A stretch of DNA of 64,000 bases from Vitis vinifera (Eukaryota; Streptophyta; Magnoliopsida; Vitales; Vitaceae): positions 20,187,501 through 20,251,500 of the forward strand of contig NC_081812.1 in assembly GCF_030704535.1 (NCBI RefSeq), in the 5' to 3' direction. Every line of letters begins with the position of its first letter. The first letter of the stretch is position 1. A model generated the notes under the pieces. It was not told the origin of the DNA, searched no databases, and saw nothing but the letters and a program-made list of their open reading frames with translations. This document shows positions 24,301 to 35,971 of this stretch, in pieces. The position numbers and the translations under genes are program-made.

Positions 24301-27300
24301 ATAGAAAAAAATATATATGTAGGAAATGAAGAGCATATATAGAATCTTGAACATTTATGGAGAGGGGTAAAAGGCATTATATCAATGACACTGTAGATAA
24401 AATAACTAGCAAATAAAAGAGCTTTTATGCATTTAGGCAAGAATAACTGATCGTAAATAAAATTTTGAATTTTTTTAAAAAAATATAAAAAATGTAGAAG
24501 AATAGAGCTACACCTTGTAGAATCCAGTGTGTGAAAATGAGAATTAACCTTTTGTCAAACTTAACAACAACTATCCCACATGACCAAATGCAGGATTTTG
24601 ATTGCTGAATTAGTGATGCAGGGAAAAGGAAGTTATACATTTACCCCAATCCCGACCTGTTGCAGGCTTCTATTTTTATTTTTTATTTTTTCCTTTTTTT
24701 TAAAGTGCTATGGACTTTCTGCTATAGTGTTTATGTGGTAATCACAATTGAACAAAAGAATTCATTAAAAGATGTAGTAATAAATTAAAAATGGCAGGTA
24801 GGGGAGAGAGGATTCCAGCTCTCAGGAGGGCAGAAGCAAAGAATAGCTATAGCAAGAGCAATGCTTAAGAATCCAGCAATCCTGCTCTTAGATGAGGCAA
24901 CAAGCGCATTGGACTCTGAGTCAGAAAAGCTAGTGCAAGAGGCCCTTGACCGTTTCATGATCGGGAGGACAACTCTTGTCATTGCCCACCGACTCTCAAC
25001 CATTCGCAAGGCTGACCTTGTAGCTGTACTCCAGCAGGGGAGTGTCTCTGAGATTGGAACCCATGATGAGCTCATAGCCAAAGGAGAAAATGGTGTATAT
25101 GCAAAGCTCATCAGAATGCAGGAGACAGCGCATGAAACCGCTCTGAGTAACGCCAGAAAGAGTAGTGCAAGGTAGCCTCCACTAAATTCTTATCTCTTTC
25201 ATATGGATATTTTCTATTATTCCCACATACTGGTGTCATGGCATGCTCTACTTTAACACTGCTCTTCATCTGCAGGCCTTCTAGTGCTAGAAATTCAGTA
25301 AGCTCACCAATAATTGCCAGGAACTCCTCCTATGGTCGATCACCTTATTCACGCCGGCTATCTGACTTCTCTACTTCTGATTTTAGTCTTTCCCTTGATG
25401 CATCACATCCCAATTATCGCCTGGAAAAGCTTGCCTTCAAGGAGCAAGCCAGTTCCTTCTGGCGCCTTGCAAAAATGAACTCTCCAGAATGGGTTTATGC
25501 TTTATTTGGTACTATAGGCTCTGTTGTTTGTGGCTCCATTAGCGCCTTCTTTGCCTATGTTCTGAGTGCTGTCCTTAGCGTGTATTACAATCAGAACCAT
25601 GCTTACATGAGCAAACAAATTGGAAAGTATTGCTATCTGTTAATTGGGGTTTCGTCGGCTGCGCTTCTCTTCAACACACTGCAACATTTCTTTTGGGATG
25701 TAGTGGGAGAAAATCTTACAAAACGGGTGAGAGAGAAAATGTTGGCAGCAGTGCTGAAGAATGAAATGGCATGGTTTGATCAGGAAGAGAATGAGAGTGC
25801 TAGGATTGCTGCTAGACTGGCTCTTGATGCCAATAATGTTAGGTCAGCCATTGGCGATCGGATTTCAGTGATCATGCAAAACTCAGCACTCATGCTAGTT
25901 GCCTGCACTGCAGGGTTTGTTTTACAGTGGCGCCTTGCCCTTGTCCTCATAGCCGTCTTCCCTGTTGTTGTTGCAGCCACTGTTTTGCAGGTTTGTTCTT
26001 TAACTGATTCCTCAAAATTTTATCTTGAAGTTTGGCTTCAGCAAATTAATTGGTCATCCAGTAAAACATTTGGGATGATAGTGGTAGCCAATAGGCTTTA
26101 TGGGTAACCGTTAAGACAAACGTTCAAGTATAAATTTGAGTAGGGGGGAATTCAGTACATTTATAGGAAAAATAAGACAATCAATGTTTTTTCCATCAAT
26201 TTGTGGGTTGAATGTAACATGTAGAATAACAAGTTACTTATGCTTCTTGGAAGTCACATTGGAACAACTTCAAGATCCAGAGAAATTGTTTCATTTTTAA
26301 CTTGTTTAGTCTACCCTTGAGGTACATTGGAAGTGTGCATTAGGAAAAAACTAAACCATTTATTACTCTTTTTGTCGGATTTTCAACAGAAAATGTTCAT
26401 GCAAGGTTTCTCTGGAGATCTAGAAGGTGCCCATGCCAAGGCTACACAATTAGCAGGAGAAGCCATAGCCAATGTGAGAACAGTTGCTGCATTCAATTCA
26501 GAAGCAAAAATTGTGGGTCTTTTCTCCACCAACCTCCAAACCCCACTACGGCGCTGTTTTTGGAAGGGACAGATAGCTGGAAGTGGATATGGGATAGCCC
26601 AATTCTTACTTTATGCTTCCTATGCTCTCGGTCTTTGGTATGCCTCCTGGCTTGTGAAGCATGGGATCTCTGATTTCTCAAAGACAATCAGGGTTTTCAT
26701 GGTCCTCATGGTCTCTGCCAATGGTGCGGCTGAAACACTGACCCTGGCTCCCGACTTCATCAAGGGTGGCCGAGCCATGCGATCAGTGTTTGACCTTCTT
26801 GACCGCAAAACTGAAATTGAGCCCGATGATCCAGATGCCATTCCAGTTACCGATCGTCTTCGGGGTGAAGTGGAACTCAAGCACGTAGACTTCTCTTATC
26901 CCTCACGCCCTGATGTGCCAGTTTTCCGTGACCTTTGTCTTCGTGCCCGAGCAGGCAAGACTCTTGCGCTTGTTGGTCCAAGTGGGTGTGGCAAGAGTTC
27001 AGTTATTGCTCTTGTTCAGAGATTCTATGAGCCAACTTCTGGACGCGTGATGATTGATGGGAAGGACATTAGAAAATACAATCTCAAGTCATTGCGAAGG
27101 CACATAGCAATAGTTCCCCAGGAGCCATGCCTCTTTGCTACAACCATTTATGAAAACATTGCTTATGGACACGAGTCAGCAACTGAGGCTGAGATAATTG
27201 AAGCCGCCACCTTGGCTAATGCCCACAAGTTCGTATCTGCATTGCCTGATGGCTACAAAACATTTGTAGGTGAAAGGGGGGTTCAACTGTCTGGAGGACA

Positions 27301-27676
27301 GAAGCAGCGAATTGCAATTGCTAGGGCTTTTCTAAGGAAGGCAGAACTTATGCTGCTAGATGAGGCAACGAGTGCTCTTGATGCTGAGTCAGAAAGATGC
27401 ATCCAGGAGGCTCTAGAGCGCGCTTGCTCGGGGAAGACCACCATTGTGGTTGCTCACCGGTTATCAACAATAAGAAATGCCCATACCATTGCTGTAATTG
27501 ATGATGGGAAAGTGGCGGAGCAAGGATCCCATTCACATCTATTGAAAAATTATCCTGATGGGTGTTATGCCCGAATGATACAGTTACAGAGGTTCACTCA
27601 TGGGCAGGCTGTGGGAATGGCTTCAGGTTCAAGTTCTTCAACAAGACCCAGAGACGAAGAGGAGAGAGAAGGCTAG
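21329..27676 (+). CDS. ABCB1: ABC transporter B family member 1 (auxin efflux P-glycoprotein)
   Basis: Plasma-membrane ATP-driven auxin exporter (PGP1). Ten exons: 21329-21784, 21864-21918, 22010-22185, 22289-22489, 22619-22878, 22980-23296, 23503-23726, 24798-25171, 25276-25990, 26390-27676, giving 1354 residues. All junctions keep phase with GT-AG borders. Layout is TMD1-NBD1-linker-TMD2-NBD2. NBD1: Walker [10 protein letters not shown] at 467-475, LSGGQ 571-575, Walker B ending D595-E596. NBD2: Walker [10 protein letters not shown] 1122-1130, LSGGQ 1226-1230, D1250-E1251. The Ser-rich linker ([13 protein letters not shown]) matches the region phosphorylated by PINOID-type kinases in Arabidopsis ABCB1. 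The start is the first ATG after an in-frame TAG. It gives a tail about 70 residues longer than in Arabidopsis (1286 aa), with a [14 protein letters not shown] run from residue 63. M55 (21491) is an alternative start. Intron 7 is the longest (1071 bp). Confidence 0.97.
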
Positions 27677-30521
27677 GAGGTGAAAGAAAATACCAGTGAA
27701 GGAGTATAACCCATATACCCCCTATGCTTTTTTGAGTTCCCTTTTTCTGTTTTCTGTTTCGGTATAGCATAATATGTGTATTATCTAATTTTACCATATA
27801 TGTTTACTACTATCATTGATCTTGTTTCCTACCCAGAGATGACAATGACGTATACTCCCTTGAGATTGAAATAGATAAATATTTATTGATCCAAATGACT
27901 TCAAAGAGGCAGCCCCTTGTGCACAAGCGACAATATCAGAACAAGATGCTCGATGTTGGTACCATTGATATGCAACAGTTTGCAGGATGGCCCTACACAT
28001 CATCTTATTCAATTGACTTGTACCTGATCCAAAATGGTCCCGATCTCGTCTAATCATGCATGGAGTGGGATGGATCATGGATATACGACAATCATCTGCA
28101 GATCACTTTCTGACACTGATTGCATGGTAATGGACCTATGATCAATTGGGTATGTGTACATTTTATGTTATTAGAGCCTGTGGCAATGTGGCATAGATCT
28201 AACAAGAGGGAACACTGTTATTGAGTTGGGTTCACGGGTGGGTGGTTGCACATGCGTGTGGGTAATAAAGACGAGGAGCAAACAAACGGAACTGATAGAT
28301 GGGGATAGACGTTTACTCTATACAAAGTAGGTGGTGGTAGTGGTGGAATGAGTAAGGGATATGGAATTGGAAAATGACAGGGGGAGGTGGTGTTGTCTGA
28401 TCATGGGATGCCCTGTGAGCCTGTGGTAGTCCTGTTGTCTTTGTTGTGGAGTGCCGGAGCTTTTGTTTTTCTCTTAAGAGAGATAATGGGAGATGACAAA
28501 CTGCTAAGCGCGACTGCAACTTATGCTCCCTTGTCTGCTTTGAAAATGGCAAACAGAAAAAGAGCAATGAGAGAGTGGTGTAGGTAGCACTTATGATATG
28601 ATACCTGTCATCTTCATCTTCATCTTCATCTTCTCAGCCTTAAAATTGATGGTTCCCCATTAAACAAGTCAAGTGAAGTTTGAAATTCAGATGGATGCGA
28701 GCCCGGGATTCTGGTAACAGTTGCGATTCTTCCTACATACATCTAATTAATAAACAACTAGGTGAAATTTACTAAGTAAATCTTGAAAATGTAACCTGAC
28801 ATTGAGATTGGTTGGATATTGACAATGAAGAACTGAGATTCTCAACCGTCATCTGTCTTCTTCAGAGTTACAATGGAATTCTGAAGGTTTAAAATCAACT
28901 ACAATAATTGAGAGAAAAAAGCAGCTCTTCCATCTACAACTTTAACTTAGTGAAAATTTTATTTCCCGGCAGGATGATATTAATCAACCCCCACTGCGAC
29001 ACCAAACACCATCCAATCCCAACAAATCCCTTCCATTTTTTTTATTATGATGTCCGGCAGTAGGTCCACATGCACACGCCAGCTCAAATCTGAAACAATT
29101 CAGCACCTCATAATTGTACAGGAAATAAGCAGAGCTTGATCCAAAAAGTCACCAACTCACACTGCCAAACTCCAGTCGGTAGATCAAAGTGATAGTCTAA
29201 ACTTCAAATTCAGATCAGCAACTTCTTGGCACAAATTTTCAATCTGTACAATCTTTTTTTCCAGGCTGTGAGTTTGGTAATTTCATTGATTTGAAAGGGG
29301 TTAGGATCGAGCTTCAGACAAGAAACATGACATAGTACCCAAGCAAATCATACTGAAAAACAGGCTTAACCATGGGCAAGTTCTAAGGATATCTAAGACA
29401 AAATCTATGTAATATGGTTAAATGAGAACCTCTTCATGAATTCATCCATACATATTTGCAACCAATGTTATTAAATACAAGAAATCAGCACAAGCAGCAG
29501 AAATTCAGACTCAACTTCAACTAAAAGCATTTACATTTTATACGTGAACATTCTTCCACTATAATTGAAGGGGAATGGGTGTGATTTATTACTTCATGTG
29601 TGTCAAAAGTAATTTTGATAAATTGCCTGTTTTCCTTGTGAAGATCCCAAGAGAATGGAAACGATGATTCAATAAAAACCTTCAAGCAAAACTCAAAAGA
29701 CTTCTGGGGAAGAACCATTAGATCATTACTCATGGAAGAACCATTGGATCACTACTCATTCAAACCGGATAGATATAAATAATAGATGAGAAACAAAAAA
29801 TCATAACGATAATCAACAATCTTATCTAGACAATATCAAGAACCACATTTATTCATAGGCATTTGGCAACCAAAGTAAAATGTCATTTCTGCACGCTTAT
29901 CAAGGCAATATGGGAAAACAGTAGGTCATACCAAAGTGACCTTCTAAATGAAGTCAGACAAAGGTACAACCTGAGCCAAAGCTGTCTCAAGTCCCCACAC
30001 ATCAAAGCAACCGTAATGGTAATTTTAGGCCCTAACTCACCATATATCAAACTGACCAATAACAAAGGAATCATATCAGAGATTGCAGTGTCAACGTTTC
30101 CTTGTGTAAACTCTTGGATTGCCATGTTGCCTTGACATGTAGCACAGTGTGAGCTTACATGGCCATGTTGCCTTAATTGATGGTCACCTTAACACATGAT
30201 TTGATACTGCATTAACTTACCAATTACCATGTAGCTTATAGTGCATAAATGCATTCATATTAGGTTCATGGCATCTCAAAAATAAGAGAATCCAAAGAAG
30301 ATGACTAAAAAACACTGGCATAGAGGAAACAAAGAATATAAAAGATGTTTACAATCACTTTTGGCCAATACTGTAATAAAAGTGCTAGCTATAACAGGAG
30401 AAACCAAATTATACAAGATCAAATCTCTTCTGTTATGAGAAGGCTACTCTTAGCTAACTCAATATCTGTATGAAGAAATTTAATTTGGACCAAAAAAAGC
30501 CAGAGAGACAGGAAAAACAGC
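27677..30521. other. ABCB1 3' region and intergenic spacer
   Basis: The first 120 bases are probably the ABCB1 3' untranslated region, followed by AT-rich sequence. The rest holds no recognisable gene on either strand. There is a (CATCTT)n-like run near 28610-28635. Bases about 30100-30521 are likely 3' untranslated sequence of the minus-strand zinc-finger gene that ends at 30522. Confidence 0.5.
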
Positions 30522-32605
30522 TCAAATTGACATAAGCTTTGGACCATTATCTGGCAGACCCATTCCAGCAGCCAAGTCAGCATCAAGTTGGGTATGGGGT
30601 GCAGGCCCCATCATTTGCTTTAAACTGCATCAAAAAGAGTGGATTAAAATTAAATGTTCTCTCCACAGATGCTAACACATAGAAGGGCAAGAATCAGTTG
30701 TTGCTTGTTAAAATTACTAAGTGAAGATGGTTCCAATCTCAGGTGGAATCCTGAAGGCTGGAACCTAGGTCTCTGTGTAATCCAACCATTCAGCCAACTG
30801 ATCAGAATCTTTGAATTTGTGAAAATTTCTTGGAGTTAAGCTGCTGAAAAAATAATCCATGTATTTATGCACTTGTGTTACCAAAGTCTCACATGCCCCA
30901 GTTGGCTAAGGCCTAAATGAGATCCTTGGATTCTTATGCTAACAAGAGGCATCATCTATGCAATATTGATGCAAAACAAGATAGAAACAAGATTACCCCT
31001 TTAGTCGGGTCACAAGCATCATCGATGCAATACTGATGCAAAGCAATATAAAATCAAGAGGACCCCTTCCATCATGTCACAAGATTGGCCACATTGACAC
31101 AATGAGTCAGAAGCCAACATAGCACCCACATAAATGACAGATGTTCTTCTCTACATCTTCTAATCAAGCACAAGAGGCATGATATGCAAGGTTTCAGAGG
31201 TCATCACAAGGAGAGACAAAGCCTTGAGACAAAGGAGTAAGGTAGACATATCATGTCGTAGGCTAGCCATGCTGTACCATCAGAATTATAGTTCAAAACT
31301 TCTGTATTTCACCTTTATCTTTTCTTCTGTTTCTTTAACTACCATACATTTTTCATGGGTCATATAGCACTTGCTGGTTTTGATTCTTTTCCACACTCCA
31401 TTCTCATGTTCTGAATCTTCCTAAACTATTTATAAAATTTGATTTAAAAAAAAAACCAATTAGCTTCAATGCATTATTTCGGTTTTCATATAAATTTTCT
31501 CTGAGCTATTCAATGCACTATTTAAATTTTCAGTTCTCAACTTTCATATAAAAGCAGGGCAACAAAACTGCAAAAGCTAAAATGAAAGCAAAAACGTTAA
31601 CACAGACTGCACAACAAAAAAAGGGAAGTTACCATTCTTATTAAGAAAACTTATAACATGAGCTGTATTAACTCTAAGGGTCTCATTCAGAACCAAAAAT
31701 ATTTTCATTTTTAAACAATGTATCATTATTGATTTAAAGATTGGGTTACAACAAAAAGTCAAAACATGGGTGCTATTCCCAGCTGATATGACGGGTACTC
31801 ATCATTTATCGGAAAAATCAAAACTTTGCTGAATCAATAAAATGATATTTCTTTAAGTACGGTTCTTCCTTATTTATTCCTAAGTATTAGCCACAACCTC
31901 ACGACCGCCCTTCTCAAAATATCTTATAGAATATTCTAGAAAAAACATAAATTAATCAACAATGAAGTTAAGAAGCGCATACCGCTTCTTGTGACGCTTC
32001 GTCTTGAAATGTTCATCCCTGACCGCCACATTCGCAAAGTACCGACTGAAACCAGAATTTATGAAACAAAGCAAATGTTTAGATACAAAGACACAACTTA
32101 CCGCCACTCTTTTGGTTGCCAACAAAATAAAAGAACATTTAGTCCAACAAATTCTATTAGCTTGCATCTTACAAAAAAGTAAACCCCAAACCTACAAACT
32201 TGGGCACAGGTAAAGGAAAGAGAAGATTCAGAAGAAAAAGGAAAACATACTCGCAGTGCAAGCAGTAGTATTGGCCCATCCCAGGTAAATCTTCGTCAAC
32301 GGGCAAGGGCTTCTTCTCACCCTCTGGCTTGTTAAGCTCGTCGTAGACGGCATCGTCGCGTGATTAACACATAGTCAAGGAAAAGAAATTAACCCCATGT
32401 CTGGTTGCAAAGAATAATCAAGAAAAGAAAATAATTTAAATTTTTTCTTTTAATTTTCTCGGCGACCAAACAGAAAAAGAAAGTGGAAGAGAACGATTGA
32501 GAAAGTAGATAAAAGGATATCTTTGAGGAGGAATTTGTCACGTCGAGCCGTTTTGTGAGAATATCTTCTCTTCTTAACCTTCCGGCTAGGGCACTTTCCG
32601 CCCAT
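30522..32605 (-). CDS. U1-type C2H2 zinc-finger ribosome-biogenesis protein (ZNF593/BUD20 family)
   Basis: Homolog of yeast Bud20 and human ZNF593, a shuttling factor of 60S pre-ribosome export. Exons on the minus strand: 32605-32521, 32359-32251, 32045-31983, 30624-30522; 119 residues. It opens MGGKCPSRKVKKRRYSHKTA, a basic nucleolar-type segment, then carries one U1-type finger with C61, C64, H77 and H83 (H-x5-H), followed by TKRHKKR. It ends with the conserved PAPHTQLDADLAAGMG and PDNGPKL blocks. Full length for the plant family. Intron 1 is U12-type AT-AC; introns 2 and 3 are GT-AG. A telo-box (AAACCCTAA) lies just before the ATG, as is common for plant translation and ribosome genes. Intron 3 (1358 bp) holds a duplicated 67-bp segment. 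Confidence 0.95.
30949..31083. repeat. imperfect tandem duplication of about 67 bp in zinc-finger gene intron 3
   Basis: Copies 30949-31015 and 31016-31083 share GCATCATC-ATGCAATA and a GTCACAA ending, with scattered substitutions. Confidence 0.6.
32360..32520 (-). other. U12-type AT-AC intron (minor spliceosome), 161 bp
   Basis: On the minus strand the exon ends CTCAAAG and the intron opens ATATCCTTTT, an exact match to the U12 5' splice consensus ATATCCTT. The 3' end reads TTTTCCTTGACTATG with the U12 branch-site consensus TTCCTTRAC, then closes with AC about 15 bases later. Excising exactly this piece joins codon 29 as G|GC (Gly) and restores the conserved GDDAVYDEL block. No GT-AG alternative keeps that frame. 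Confidence 0.93.
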
Positions 32606-32830
32606 TTTTAGGGTTTCGTCTGAGACCTCTTTCTTTCGTCAGAACCCTAAATGAACCTAGAGAAAGGAGAGGAGTGAACGATTGAAGAGGGTTTGTATTT
32701 ATATCTAGCCGAACGACGTCGTTCCTGCTTTTGCCTTGTATTAATTTAAAACCGTATCGCTCCAGATTTTGCTGGCCATAAAACGACGTCGTTCTTGCTT
32801 TTGCCGTCTAGTAAGACGACGTCGTTCCAA
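32606..32830 (-). promoter_or_regulatory. zinc-finger gene promoter with three ACGACGTCGT palindromes
   Basis: Perfect palindromes occur at 32711-32724 (GAACGACGTCGTTC), 32782-32793 (AACGACGTCGTT) and 32816-32825 (ACGACGTCGT). The first two are part of a repeated phrase that continues TGCTTTTGCC. The GACGTC core is a bZIP-type (C-box) site. Two telo-box-like elements (AGGGTTT/AACCCTAA) lie at 32609-32650 in the leader. The arrangement fits a TATA-less housekeeping promoter; factor binding is inferred. Confidence 0.65.
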
Positions 32831-35512
32831 TATGCTAGGCGCCTTTTAACAATCCCCTTCCCGCGTTTTTACCGTTTTACCCTTTGAGCCCTTAAGAGAA
32901 TAATGCATGAAACTTGTTTATTGTCACATAAGAGAACCTTGAAATTATTTAAAATAATAATAATAATAATAATCAAATAACAATTAAGAAAATACTCTTA
33001 TGTAAAATATTGAGCTCATCTAGTTATAAGTTATAACTTACCGTTACTCCTGAAGCTGAACTTGGATTAACCCATCCAAATTGCAGCTGGCCTAACTCCA
33101 CCCTGGAATATCTGCAATCTTTTGAGCTAGGCTTTCCTGGATAAGGAATCAACAATGAGCATTTTCTTTAAGAACTCCATTTCCTTACCTGCATTAGTTC
33201 CGATTTGAGAATTAATCTCCATGACAAATTGCCTTTGCTTAAGAGAAAAACTCTCATCTGTTGCAGAAAATTATGTGTTAATTTGTTGATCATAAAGGTC
33301 AGTTGTCACTTGGCTGCAATGGAATTTAACTTATGACGACACAGCCATTGACTGCAAATCACATTGTGCAGGAACAATTTGTAGTGGGCACTAATTAATC
33401 ACTGCTCATACAGTTTACAAGCCAAAATTCAACAACCTAAAACTAAACAACTTTTGATTGATCATGACCAATCCCCCAGTCATTGGTGGCAGATGAACCC
33501 AACCTGCAGACCTGAAAATTTACTAAAATTAAACATCAATACCTGCTATGGCAGCCATTAAATGAGGTCAACACTACGCAACAAGTTGTGAGCATATTGG
33601 AGACTTGATTATGGTGATTATGGTAATCTGTAGAGTGTAGACTACCTTGCTAGTGTCACCTGCAGACTCATCACTGCCTTGTTTCTTTGCAGTCTTATTG
33701 CTGCATCATTTGTCTTAGGCCATGAAGAATCTGGTTCCGACTTCCGACTGTTATCAAAACTGCAAATGAACTAATAGGGAAATAAAATATTGACTTGATT
33801 AAAATTATCTCTGCAAATTAACAATGGTATAATTTTATCATTCTGTAAGATTGAGCACACCCCAGGTGTCTACATTGACAAATTAGAAACCAAACATTTG
33901 AGATATAGGGGAGCAAAGAGATCAACGTGGTTCAAACTGTAGGAAGAGAGGCAGCTGGGGATTTCTTTGGAGCAGTTCATTCTTGCTTGCTTCTCTTCCC
34001 CTTCTGGTCATTAGAACTATGTTAAGTACTTCATGAGTTGATCCTTACTGTAATAGAGATTGTTCAAGTTGTAGTCTCAGGCTGTCAGTTGCAACATCAT
34101 GGATTTTATCACTTGCGTTTGGTTGTGAGGGGAAGTGAATTAACAATTTTATTTTCACATGAACCTCGCAAATCCTTCTTGTTTCGTGGTTGTGCTCTTT
34201 CATCTATTGTGAACCCTCTCAAGCCACAAGACATCATTCTAACTCTCTGCAAAATTGTATTTAACTAGAAAAAAAAAATCTGAAATTAATATTGATTAAA
34301 GCACAAAATAAAGGGGAGTTTCAACCATCTTATCATGAGAAAAAGATAAATATATTCGAAAGGCAGTTGGATAACTTAAGATGGATGAGTAGTAATATGG
34401 AAAATGAGTGTATTTATTCGTAAGAAGGTAATCAGCAGAGAAGAAGACAGGAGAAAGAGATGTTTCAAATGGATGGGTTAGAAGGCTTGTTAGTGATCCA
34501 ACGATTTGAGAAACAAATTGATTGGGAATAAATCTAACAAAGATTAAGAGTGACTATAACAAGAGTACTGTAGAATGGTGAAAGAGTTTATCCAGCTAAC
34601 CCTAAATAGTTGAGATCAAGGTTTTATTTAATGGATCAGTTGAGTGGCATGGGCCCTAAATATGATGCAAAAAGATAAAGACAGATTAAACATAACAAAG
34701 AGGAATTTATTGATTATTTAGTGCATATTAACTCTCAATCTTTGACAAGACAAAAAAAAGCATAACCCTTAATCAAGACCTGTGTTCTTTTGAACCTGCC
34801 ATGATCTCCTCTTATGAACCAGATCATAGCATCATGAGAAAACAAACAACAACCTCAAAGATCAATGAGAACAATGTAGTGTTTAGAAGTGGTACATGCA
34901 CTATGACATGGGGTTTCTCGTTTTGCCTTTTCTTTTATATGCATGGAGAAGGAGGAGGGGGAGGAACCACATGATATACCAATACTTTCAAAGGCATAGT
35001 TCATGTAAGCACCAAGAAAAGCCGACTGTGCCCTTGTATAATTTTAGGAAAACTCATGATTCTGATTATATCTGCTTCAGAAATACTTTCGAGAGACCAA
35101 GAACTTGATGATAAAAGAATACCAAGAAATAGCTTCTGTCCAAGTGGGCGAACACATCCGATCATCAGATATATAAAAGGGTATCTCAAGATAAATTTCA
35201 TCAATTATATGAAAGATATCTGAAATAAATGTTAAACTTGATTCTCAAAAATCCCATTTTGATCGTCACAGTAATATCACTGCTGGCAGTGCACATACAA
35301 GGAAGCTAAAGAAGACACTTTTCATATGTTAGAGAATAAAAAGAACAGCCCATCAAAGAAAATACAATTCACCGAAAAAAGGAAAAAGGAAGGGAAACCA
35401 GGTCCTCTCTCTCAACTCTTACCTTAAAGGGAAAGAGAAACTAGGCAAAAGCTGAGAAGACCCATGTGGGCTTATGTTATGCTCAAAGCACCGGAGAATG
35501 ATAAAACCGAGA
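32831..35512. other. intergenic spacer between the zinc-finger gene and MIR530
   Basis: Holds an (AAT)n run at about 32951-32974 and otherwise unique-looking AT-rich sequence. The open frames in it are short and resemble no family I know. The MIR530 primary transcript probably runs into this interval on the minus strand, with an unknown end. Confidence 0.45.
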
Positions 35513-35674
35513 TGGCATTTGTCTGCAACTGCAGCTGCACCTCTCTCTCTGTCCTTCTAGGGTTTAGTTACAGGCTTATCATCCAAGAGAAGGATAATTA
35601 GGAACACCAGAAAAAGAAAAAGGAAAAACACTAGGGACTGATAAAAGGTGCAGGTGCAAATGCAGATAAATGAT
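35513..35674 (-). ncRNA. MIR530: MIR530 microRNA precursor
   Basis: The minus strand contains TGCATTTGCACCTGCACCTT at 35664-35645, identical as far as I recall to mature miR530 of poplar and other plants. It lies on the 5' arm. The 3' arm (35542-35515) pairs with it: over the first 19 bases of the mature strand I count 16 Watson-Crick pairs, one G-U and two mismatches. The loop is about 100 nt and partly paired further in. The star strand would begin AGGTGCAGCTGCAG. miR530 targets differ between species (for example PLUS3-domain genes in rice); the grape target is not shown here. A TATA box and G-boxes upstream fit an independent RNA polymerase II locus. Confidence 0.88.
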
Positions 35675-35743
35675 ACAAGCTGAACCCTAAGCAAAAACTT
35701 TTTCCTGAGCCTGAGAGAGGCTAGAGATGACAGCGAGCTTGAG

Positions 35744-35971
35744 CTTTATACGGAGAAACAGTGAGTCCAGAGGCAATTAAAGTAGTATGTATATTAGAGT
35801 GGAGAGAGAGAGAGTCACACTCACAACAGTAATTTTGGCATACAAAGGTTACAAGTTTCCAGTATTGGGAAGAGGCATGACCCGAGAGGCCACGTGATAG
35901 GAAGGGTGGTGCACGTGGGGATTGGCATCTGAAGCCAATGGGAGGGTGCCACATAGACATGAGTCCACGTG
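35744..35971 (-). promoter_or_regulatory. probable MIR530 promoter: TATA box plus three G-boxes
   Basis: On the minus strand TATAAAG lies at 35750-35744, about 86 bases before the mature miRNA, so transcription would start near 35715. Upstream there are three CACGTG G-boxes, at 35891-35896, 35912-35917 and 35966-35971, and an inverted pair ATTGGC...GCCAAT (CCAAT-type) at 35921-35939. A G-box cluster suggests control by bZIP or bHLH/PIF factors (light or abscisic acid). This is inferred from motifs alone. Confidence 0.6.

Noticed and set aside
35820..35836. GAGAGA tract as a promoter element of MIR530
   Set aside because: Too short and simple to assign a role, although it lies between the TATA box and the G-boxes.
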